The position numbers and the translations under genes were made by a program. From Chromera velia (Eukaryota; Sar; Chromeraceae): a DNA stretch of 11,149 nucleotides. The notes beneath the pieces were generated by a model. That model worked only from the letters and a program-made list of their open reading frames with translations. It was not told the DNA's origin and searched no databases. The stretch spans positions 1-11,149 of the forward strand of contig JAHBMJ010003345.1 in the NCBI GenBank assembly GCA_018398765.1, read 5' to 3'. This document shows, one piece after another, positions 1 through 5,822 of this stretch (its first letter is position 1; every line of letters starts with the position of its first letter).

Positions 1-1
1 C

Positions 2-190
2 CTTCCTCACCCGGAGTTTGCATACCCAGCTCTAAAAAGAAATGCCTCTTTCTTCTCGTTCGACCCTGTTGGATTGTGTGACATGTCTTTACGGGGTGTA
101 AAATGTTTGCAGACGCTCAAAAAGGGGGCCGTAAAAGATGTTCCAGCACCAGAAAAGTCAACACAGCTGTTCGGGAAAACGTTCAGCTGA
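2..190 (+). CDS. Partial coding-like exon at the window edge, unknown protein
   Basis: Frame 2 is open from the first bases to a TGA at 188-190, about 62 codons, and enters from outside the window. Its translation looks protein-like (for example the run SFFSFDPVGLCDMSLRGVK), but I recognise no family. A second open stretch in frame 1 starts at ATG 103 and runs to TGA 262 (53 codons, including GGRKRCSSTRK), overlapping it for about 85 bases. A plausible explanation is one coding region with a frameshift near 185-190, because frame 1 after 190 also reads like protein (LIGLPLHEVKEGETSISVQ). It may be the upstream part of the broken gene that continues from 619. This call rests only on openness and residue composition. 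Confidence 0.3.
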   Translation, partial: LPHPEFAYPALKRNASFFSFDPVGLCDMSLRGVKCLQTLKKGAVKDVPAPEKSTQLFGKTFS

Positions 191-264
191 TCGGTTTACC
201 TCTGCATGAAGTAAAAGAGGGTGAAACATCAATTTCAGTGCAGCTCAAAACGTTTTTTTTTTGA

Positions 265-528
265 GAGCAAACCATTAAAATTTAGGTTTTTTCATTTGAA
301 TCAGCATGCATGACGGATCGGTACTTACAAAAGTTTTTTCGAGACCTTCATATTTGAGGTTGAAAGTCACATTGATCAAATATTTGATCGTATTTGATAG
401 GTTTTTAAACACTAAGTCCTCCCTGACTGGATATTTGATTTGAGCTTAAGCCTTACCTCAAATCAAATCAAATTAAATCAAATCAAACATGGTCACTATC
501 TAAGTGGATGAGCTTCAAGTGCGGTTAA
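265..528. other. AT-rich non-coding spacer with palindromes
   Basis: All three forward frames are closed here. It contains a perfect 16-bp palindrome, GATCAAATATTTGATC, at 374-389. It also has a hairpin with a perfect 12-bp stem (433-444 with 457-468) and a 12-nt loop, followed by an AAATC-type tandem run. TTTGA/TCAAA motifs are dense throughout. It could be an intron or an old unrecognised insertion, but I found no terminal inverted repeats or target duplication to delimit it. Confidence 0.45.
457..488. repeat. AAATC short tandem repeat
   Basis: About six imperfect copies of a 5-bp AAATC unit, with one AAATT variant. The left part forms the 3' arm of the 12-bp hairpin stem with 433-444. Confidence 0.75.
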
Positions 529-618
529 CAGAGTGCTTTACCTTTTGACGGCTCCAGGGGAAGTCCCAGGTACGTGGTTGGTGTTGTCTCCCTGCACAAG
601 GGGATTGTGTCCAACAGA

Positions 619-1002
619 ATGTCTTCCGTCTCTTCTTCTTCTAAAGGGTCTTGGACTCATGAGAAACCACCTCTTAGAACTGACTTCAAAACCATTGCAA
701 GCTTTATCTTTAGCATAAAAATTTGGTTGAACAGCATGTCGTCCATTCGAGGGATTGAGAGCATGGGCGCAACAATCGCCATGTCAACAATGGAAAACGA
801 CACTGCCCTTTTCTCTTTTATGCAGCCTATCATCTCAGATCCAGCTAAGTGTGCTGTCCCTGGGAGAACCGTTGTGAAAACAAAGAAGAAGGAAAGTGAT
901 ACTGCTGTCACTCCAAACCAGCCTGCCCAGTCTGCTGGTTCCTTCGGCAAGACTTCTCGTCTCGAAACTGACCAGGAATACCTTCTTCGTCTCCGTCTCT
1001 AG
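619..1002 (+). CDS. Upstream coding-like segment ending in TAG
   Basis: ATG 619 opens 127 codons to TAG 1000-1002. The start is Ser-rich (MSSVSSSSKGS), followed by a mixed segment and a Lys-rich patch (VVKTKKKESD). The frame is the same as that of the next segment, which begins directly after the TAG. That TAG is preceded by a pyrimidine-rich tract, so it could instead be a 3' splice site. A strong donor-like CAG|GTACGT occurs at 567-575, which would make 570-1002 an intron and this segment non-coding. The sequence alone does not decide between the two. Confidence 0.3.
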   Translation: MSSVSSSSKGSWTHEKPPLRTDFKTIASFIFSIKIWLNSMSSIRGIESMGATIAMSTMENDTALFSFMQPIISDPAKCAVPGRTVVKTKKKESDTAVTPNQPAQSAGSFGKTSRLETDQEYLLRLRL

Positions 1003-1770
1003 GCTTTAAAGACATGGATTAAACTCCTTGAGAAGGTGGGGAACGGTTTGGACGTTCCCTCCGAATGGTGTCTCCTGTGCTTCATTATCTGGAACTTTGT
1101 CCCCTTTGCAAAAAAGATCGGTCTGAGCCTGAAAGAATCCCTTGAGGGGCTAGTTGAGGGGTTCAATTTCGTTCTCAGCACAGGGAAGGCTTTGTCTCTT
1201 CCTCTGACTTTGCCCGACCGTCTTCTTGGTTTCCGTTTCTTTTTGGTGTTTGATTCAGACACTGAGAAGCTCATGAGTGGGAAAGAGAAAAAAACATTCC
1301 CAGAGACAGGGGGGGTAGATGTGATAGTGAAAAAGTCCTTTGCGTATCAGTCTGCCTTCATCAATGAGTTGGCAGAAAAACACGGGTCCACTTCAAAGTA
1401 CGGCAGACGTGAATGGATTCCATCTGTCTACAGGGGGGTATTAAAGTACGTGAAGGGAGATCAGGAGAAAACCATCAGAGCAAATACACGGGACGGAAAG
1501 GTGCAGGGAGGATGGCAGGGGTTGGAGAAGGCGTTGGAGGAAAATGCGTGTCTGATCGATATTGAAGACAACAACGTTTACCCAGATTTCTCAGAGGTGT
1601 CCGCAGAAACGGTGTTTCAGGCCAGAGCATTTGTATCAAAGTTTAATCAGTGGAAAAAGAATAGGGTAAGAGGAAGAGGGGGCAGATCCCACAGAGGAGG
1701 AAAGAGGGGTGGAGATAGGAACGACAATCAGTACACCAACACGCGGGACAAGGACAAGAGGAAGAAAAAG
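1003..1770 (+). CDS. Main exon: basic protein with RG-rich tract
   Basis: 256 codons are open in frame 1. The first in-frame ATG after the upstream TAG is at 1273 (MSGKEKKTFPE). Translation from 1003 would add a segment with a hydrophobic patch (WCLLCFIIWNFVPF), too short to call a membrane helix with confidence. The 3' part carries KKNRVRGRGGRSHRGGKRGG at about 1657-1716, an RG/RGG-rich basic tract, then a highly charged KDKRKKK end. The exon ends at AAG|GTACGTCAGT, a near-consensus donor, on a codon boundary. I do not recognise the family. The RNA-binding suggestion comes only from the RGG composition. Confidence 0.45.
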
Positions 1771-1923
1771 GTACGTCAGTCCTCTCTCTCTTCTTCGTTT
1801 GCCAGTACATCTACACGAATGAGCAGTAGCACAGATAAGCATACTCCCTCTCCCTTTCTGTAGCCAACGGGAGGGAGAGGTGAGGGAAGCTCATCCTTAT
1901 CCTTGTCTCGTCAGATGGCATAG
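1771..1923 (+). other. Candidate intron of the interrupted gene
   Basis: The donor GTACGT at 1771 follows AAG. Possible acceptors are TAG 1863 (after a long CT tract), CAG 1914 and TAG 1923. All give in-frame lengths (93, 144 and 153 nt). Only the use of 1923 avoids every in-frame TAG before the clearly coding segment that follows. The two TAG codons at 1861 and 1921 are therefore best explained as intronic. Confidence 0.45.
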
Positions 1924-2086
1924 ACGGTGGTGTCCGCCCTGAAAGCAGCCAGATCATTCAGCCATGGCCGCAACTCCGCCTCGCAGTCCAACGGTCACAA
2001 CAAGTCTGGTAAAGAGCACGCCCGCTCTGCTTTCACCGAGGACGGGGTCCCTGACAACTTCGACCCAGACGAATTCATGGATGAGA
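1924..2086 (+). CDS. Coding segment left of element A
   Basis: The frame-1 segment is polar and then acidic, ending DNFDPDEFMDE followed by one extra base. The last eight bases (2079-2086, GGATGAGA) are the left copy of the target duplication of element A. Beyond 2086 the frame runs into the element and stops at TGA 2134-2136. Read across the element, the next residues are ISKSIDLDALNNY from the segment starting at 2677, with no frame change. Confidence 0.5.
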
Positions 2087-2668
2087 CTAAGGGGGGGCAC
2101 TCTTGGGCTCATATAGGGTTACAAGTGCAAAAATGACATAAAAAATGAACCAAAAAACATTTGGACGAGCTTTTCACACAAGCTGGAGGTCCGGCATGTT
2201 GAGTTACTTCGAAATCAATCACTTTTACTGTATAGCTTATGTAGTTACATGAGGTTACACCTCTTATTATATATGTCCCCTTGCAAGGTTACAGGTTACA
2301 AGGTTACAGGCGGTCTTGAGGTCCGTAACCGACCAAAAAGTCAACTTTCAAAAACTCTTCAAATCACTTCAAAAACACTTTAAAATGCATGTAGACGAAG
2401 GTTACATCACTTTTGAAGAGGGTCATTTTAGGTTATAGGTTACAAGGTTACAAGGGGTTTGGCTATAAAGTGAAAGGGACACATCGTTTTTCGTCAGTTT
2501 CTCATATAACCTCAATCAACAGAAGATGTTTTCAATATTTTTAGACGTAACCTGATGAGATTGATCGATTGGGACCACTTTTGAAGTAAGGGTAACATTA
2601 TAGGGGGGTATACCCTTATGTATAGGGGGTGTTGAAACCTGTAACCCAATATAAGTGCCAGGCCCTAG
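2087..2668. mobile_element. Element A: 582-bp non-autonomous DNA transposon (MITE)
   Basis: The element lies between exact 8-bp direct repeats GGATGAGA (2079-2086 and 2669-2676). Its ends are inverted and imperfect. The left reads CTAAGGG, then GGCACT (2096-2101) and GGGTTACA (2116-2123); the right, reversed, reads CTAGGGC, then GGCACT (2654-2659) and GGGTTACA (2640-2647). The left arm has about 8-10 extra bases between the conserved blocks. Inside, the 5-mer GTTAC or its complement occurs about fourteen times, often as tandem AGGTTACAAGGTTAC. No ORF of transposase size is present. An 8-bp duplication and CTARG-like ends suggest the hAT group, but other superfamilies also make 8-bp duplications. 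Confidence 0.8.
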
Positions 2669-2676
2669 GGATGAGA

Positions 2677-3172
2677 TCTCGAAGAGCATTGATCTCGACG
2701 CGCTGAACAACTATGCGAACATACTCCAGTGTCGAGACGTGCCCAACTCTCGTCTCTCTTCCTCTCCCTATCCACACACACATACCCGTGTCCTCAGACA
2801 CATTTCAGTCTCACACGAGTCTACGAAAACCACGGGGGGGGAGGAAAAGGGAAGTCTTGTGCATCGTGCTCTTCCGAAAGGGAGTTTGCTTCTCCGTATA
2901 GACTCTGAATGCTCCGCTACCATCACTTCTGACAACAAAGAGACAAAGCCATTCATCATCGCTCGACGGGCTCACATATCCATCTACTCCGGGGCTTTTG
3001 GGGGAAAAGGGAAGGATAGGAAGGGAGTTGTTTGTACAGAGAGAGGCATTCTGCTCGTCCAAGTCCCGTCTTTTGATGGAGGTTGGAAAGTGTGCGCGAT
3101 TCTGATAAACCTGACAAAGTATCCAAATCTGTCGCCGCATCAGATTCTGTATGTATTATTCTGCATGGAAGA
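2677..3172 (+). CDS. Coding segment between elements A and B
   Basis: Frame 3 is open from the element A boundary through 3172, running on to a TAG at 3174-3176 that belongs to element B. It begins ISKSIDLDALNNYANILQ, passes a Ser/Pro/His stretch over a CT-rich tract, and ends with a hydrophobic-rich part (LILLR-like beta-strand patches around 2880-3100). The last eight bases, ATGGAAGA, are the left target duplication of element B. In its original state the frame would have continued directly into 3680. No domain is recognised. The CT-rich tract at about 2745-2800, ending in CAG, could hide a short intron. Confidence 0.45.
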
Positions 3173-3671
3173 ATAGGGGGGTGATATCGGGGGGAGGGGG
3201 GGGTCCTGGTCCGCGTGGCTGGCTTGCCAGCCATACGGGACCCCCCCTCAGGCCGCACGGAGTGCGGTCTGGGTTCGTAACACAGGGGGAGGGCCATGCC
3301 ACGCGGTAGACCATTAAAGCTAGCCAGAAGGACTCTGGACGAACAATCGCCCCCTGTCACACGCAGTGGAATGGCAACGACCACCTCAACTTCATTCAAC
3401 TTCCGAGTCGTGTACCTCTAGCTGTAGACAGGTCTGGTTGCGCTTAGCTTGATGCTCGGCTGCACTTGTCCTCTTGATGTCGTGAAAGCTGAGCTAAGAA
3501 AGCGTAACACATACTAGAGAAAATCTCGCTGCCGCGCTGCATGGCCCGGTAGGGCCGTGCCCCGCGGAAGCCTTTTTTTGCGGCACGGGGGGGGGCCGTG
3601 CTGCCGCGTGGCGAAGCTGTGTGGCACGCCTCCCCCCTCCTCCCCATACTAAAGGCATTTTACCCCCCTAT
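3173..3671. mobile_element. Element B: 499-bp non-autonomous DNA transposon with GC hairpins
   Basis: Exact 8-bp direct repeats ATGGAAGA (3165-3172 and 3672-3679) directly abut 15-bp inverted ends: ATAGGGGGGTGATAT on the left and, reversed, ATAGGGGGGTAAAAT on the right (13 of 15 identical). Both sub-terminal regions are GC-rich and fold into several hairpins (3197-3247, 3251-3269, 3539-3560, 3583-3601, 3604-3624). There is no transposase ORF. The 8-bp duplication allows hAT or another 8-bp superfamily; the ATAGGGG end is not a textbook match to one family. It interrupts the coding segment 2677-3172. Confidence 0.82.
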
Positions 3672-3679
3672 ATGGAAGA

Positions 3680-3728
3680 GCAAGATGGAAACAATAAAAA
3701 AAAAAGAGCCGAGTGGGTTAGACACTAA
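3680..3728 (+). CDS. 3' end of the interrupted gene
   Basis: Reading from the right duplication copy in the frame used left of element B gives MEEQDGNNKKKRAEWVRH and then TAA at 3726-3728. The Lys codons come from a run of ten A, so the frame is sensitive to slippage. The short basic tail is plausible but unsupported by any family match. The main evidence is that the frame joins exactly across the deletion point. Confidence 0.4.
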
Positions 3729-3781
3729 AGTTGCATACGCATTCTTGTATTCTTATTATTAAAGCTCTATCAGAGAAACAC

Positions 3782-4515
3782 CTAGGCGACACACAGTGGT
3801 AATAAAAAAAAAAATCTGAAAACGCCTATTCTTTTTTTTTTTTTTTTTTTAAATTATTGTATATGTAAAAAAAAATAAAGGTTAAATGACCAGCTTCAAC
3901 TAGAGTTTGAATCATATCTAGGATCCCAGTTTCACTTTTAGCTTGGTAAACGCTTAAAAGGATTGACCAAAACTAGCTTCGACTAGAGCTTCGAAATGTA
4001 TATCGTCCTAGATATCGTCAAAGAGCCAGTTAAAGAACTTTTCCTCTGTGTGCTCTTCTGTTTGCATTCAAGTATCCATCCTTCTTGTCACTCTTTGCAT
4101 AGGACAAAAGAGAGCCCCCTTTTCCCTTCGCCTGCCCGCTCGCCTTCATCCCTATAATCCCCTTTTGCGATGGTCGCTACGTACAGTGCCATACACGCAG
4201 ACTTCATTCATTTTTCAATTGGTCCGTGTTTAACAAAGTCGATGATGGAATGGTAAAGACACTAGTAGAGACACTAGTAAAGATAAATGTACAATAATAA
4301 CTAGGACTAGAACTAGGGTTGAAACTAGGGTTGAAAGATGTTTAAAACTTTGAGTTGAGTAACAAGTTCGCGAGGAAATTAGTTTAAAAGTACTTCTAAA
4401 AGGTGCTCCTCTAGGTGTTCCTAGAGGTACTCTAGGAAATCCTTCGTAGAAAAAAAGAAAAAAAAAAATCTGGAAAGGTTTATTATTTTTTTTTTTACTA
4501 CTGTGCGTCGCCTAG
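3782..4515. mobile_element. Element C: 734-bp CTAG-rich MITE-like element
   Basis: The ends are inverted. The left reads CTAGGCGACACACAGTGGTA (from 3782); the right, reversed from 4515, reads CTAGGCGACGCACAGTAGTA, so 18 of 20 match. Each arm then has an A-run, about 17 bases and a T-run. The flanks AGAAACAC (3774-3781) and AAAAACAC (4516-4523) agree in 7 of 8 positions, consistent with an aged 8-bp duplication. CTAG occurs sixteen times inside against about three expected. There is also a tandem ACTAGGGTTGAA pair (4312-4335), a hairpin CCTCTAGG-TGTT-CCTAGAGG (4408-4427) and an imperfect direct repeat (3892-3911 and 3975-3995). The 4048-4233 ORF inside looks random. It sits about 110 bp upstream of the ARF start. 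Confidence 0.72.
3832..3850. repeat. T19 homopolymer
   Basis: An uninterrupted run of nineteen T inside the left arm of element C, paired in symmetry with the A/T runs at about 4449-4496 in the right arm. Confidence 0.9.
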
Positions 4516-4588
4516 AAAAACACTAAGAAGGCTTTCTTCAAACTTCCAGCAAGCACACTTGATCGCTTTCCTAAACGTATTGATTTTT

Positions 4589-4597
4589 TATATATAG
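4589..4597 (+). promoter_or_regulatory. TATA-like motif upstream of the ARF gene
   Basis: TATATATAG lies 32-40 bp before ATG 4629, in the 105 bp between element C and the ARF reading frame. In an AT-rich spacer this may be chance. If it is the promoter, element C sits immediately upstream and could have displaced older control sequence. Confidence 0.2.
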
Positions 4598-4628
4598 TAT
4601 AGGTTTCATTCTGTCTAAATTCGCTCAC

Positions 4629-5304
4629 ATGGTATCTTTTAGCCATCCATGCCGCACATTGATGATCGGTCTTGACGCTGCTGGAAAGACCACCATTCTC
4701 TATAACATGAAGATTGGTGAGCTAGGTAGTCCACACCGTTCTAACTATCGGTGAGTATGAGCAAGTGCAGCATGCGACTTTATCCCATCTATGCACATAT
4801 CCTTGGCAATGTGGTGTCCCCATCTCTGTTATTCCAGTTGTTCTCTTGTCAACTGATCAATTTGTGCATACCCTCATGACCTTGTATTTTTATCTCTGGT
4901 GTGCAGGTTTCAATGTAGAGGAAGTGAGCTACCGGAATATGAATCTGACTGTTTGGGATATTGGTGGACAGGCGAAGATTCGTGCTTTATGGAGATACTA
5001 CTTCCAGGGCACCAACCTTGTGATCTTCGTGGTGGACTCGGCTGACAGAGACCGAATCAAGGAGGTAGCCGAGGAACTCCATGCAGTGTTCCAGGCGGAG
5101 GAGCTACAGGACGCCCAGCTCCTTGTGTACGCCAACAAGCAGGACATCTCTAACGCCATGTCATATACCGAAGTGGCAAACAAGCTGAGGCTGTCAGAGC
5201 TTGGCAAGCGTCACAATTGGCACGTTCAGTCTACAGTCGCAGTGAGGGGGGACGGTCTCTTTGAGGGTCTCGACTGGGCTGCTGATATCATGGCGAAGCG
5301 TTGA
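4629..5304 (+). pseudogene. ARF-family small GTPase, frameshifted and N-terminally truncated
   Basis: Two exons (4629-4750 and 4907-5304) are joined by a GTGAGT...GTGCAG intron. ARF GTPases recruit coat proteins to Golgi membranes. Visible ARF signatures are the P-loop GLDAAGKT (exon 1), FNVEEVSYRN, WDIGGQ (G3), FVVDSADRDRI, NKQD (G4) and GDGLFEGLDW near the C-terminus. Faults: the first 15 or so residues of a normal ARF, with the myristoylated Gly2 and amphipathic helix, are absent. Four bases, CTAG (4722-4725), interrupt what should read GE-VVHTV(P)TIG, shifting the frame so that exon 1 reads into a TGA at the splice site. The switch I Pro is Leu. The residue after GGQ is Ala rather than Asp, and the usual CAT near the C-terminus is VAV. 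It keeps an intron, so it is not a retrocopy. An alternative donor at 4726 would give an in-frame 164-residue product lacking switch I. A missed upstream exon is possible. Confidence 0.85.
4751..4906 (+). other. ARF intron, 156 nt
   Basis: The donor is ATCG|GTGAGT and the acceptor is TGTGCAG|GTTTC. It is a phase 1 intron splitting the Gly codon of the conserved TIG-FNVE junction, which is why the boundary can be placed with confidence. An alternative donor, CTAG|GTAGTC at 4726, would enlarge it to 181 nt. Confidence 0.8.
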
Positions 5305-5822
5305 CTGTATTGGGGGGGGGCTCAGTGAAGGGGTTAATTCATAATTTGTGCTTACTCCTTTGCATGTCTAGTTTGTATGTACATGAACGGTAGTATATAA
5401 CGCGGGCAGTTTGTGTTCGCACTTGTACAGTATGTCTGTCAAGTCCGATAGTACGTGCAGCAACGTAGCAGCAGCGACGTTTGAAAGTGGCATACTTTCA
5501 TAATGCTTGCATGGTGACTCAGAGTGTCACACTTCCATGGGTGTGATGGACAGTGAATAATAAGAGGTGACTCAGAGCTCAATGGTTTTGAGGCTGGCTT
5601 GCCACCAAATTTGGGCTTTCAACTTTGCATGCCAGCTAGCATGCCAGTAGAGTAAGCACAGTTTTTAGTATTAAACTTTGAACTTCATATGAACAATTCT
5701 GGGTAGAATTTCAATCGTAAGGTGTCTGACTCATGCATAACCTCATAATATGACTCATATAATATTTTTATATCTATAGCTATGATGTTACAAAATTTGA
5801 CTCTAAAGTGAACACTACTATA
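5305..5822. other. AT-rich spacer downstream of ARF, with TGACTCA motifs
   Basis: No coding frame is supported. It begins with a G9 run (5312-5320) just after the ARF stop. The 7-mer TGACTCA occurs at 5515, 5568, 5727 and 5751, the first two within a repeated GGTGACTCAGAG. A repeated GCATGCCAG flanks AGCTAGC-like sequence at about 5624-5646. The last two bases, TA (5821-5822), are the left target site of element D. Confidence 0.5.

Larger units (their letters stand above)
619..3728 (+). pseudogene. Transposon-interrupted gene, unknown RG-rich protein
   Basis: This is one coding region broken into pieces. Frame 1 stays open from ATG 619, apart from TAG codons at 1000, 1861 and 1921, until element A begins at 2087. 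After element A the frame resumes in frame 3 (2677-3172), stops inside element B at TAG 3174, and resumes again at 3680-3728, ending in TAA. Removing A and B with one copy of each 8-bp duplication, plus the candidate intron 1771-1923, gives a 492-codon frame (including the stop) from 1003 to TAA 3728. The middle part is basic and has an RG/RGG-rich tract at about 1660-1725, a composition typical of RNA-binding tails. I recognise no catalytic motif or family. It could be a host gene or the gag-like gene of an old retroelement; no reverse transcriptase or LTR is visible. The 8-bp duplications argue that it was an intact frame before A and B inserted. Confidence 0.5.

Noticed and set aside
657-950. 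97-codon reverse-strand ORF opposite the 619-1002 segment
   Set aside because: It is the shadow of a forward frame that is coherent with the segments on both sides. Its hydrophobic run is the complement of ordinary codons.
1000-1923. UAG reassigned to an amino acid in this genome
   Set aside because: Attractive because all three internal stops are TAG, but a candidate intron and decay explain them more simply, and a window this small cannot test codon reassignment.
2280-2460. Possible CRISPR-like array from regularly recurring GGTTACA
   Set aside because: Spacing is irregular, units are too short, both orientations occur, and the context is eukaryotic. They are internal motifs of element A.
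2811-3399. Reverse-strand ORFs of 109 and 147 codons
   Set aside because: One is antisense to a forward segment supported by two transposon junctions. The other crosses the element B boundary and its hairpins, so it cannot be an original gene.
3471-3505. Possible hammerhead ribozyme core (TTGATG...GTGAAAGC)
   Set aside because: It resembles part of the core, but lacks a correct CTGATGA and a suitable third strand, so the required pairing cannot be drawn.
3444-3647. Reverse-strand 67-codon ORF
   Set aside because: It lies wholly within the GC hairpins of element B and has no protein-like features.
3241-3700. tRNA or other structured RNA gene in the hairpin-rich stretch
   Set aside because: The hairpins do not assemble into a cloverleaf and no T-arm or anticodon arm signature is present. 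They are symmetrically placed within element B.
4048-4233. 61-codon ORF inside element C
   Set aside because: No conserved pattern, and it is enclosed within a non-autonomous element.
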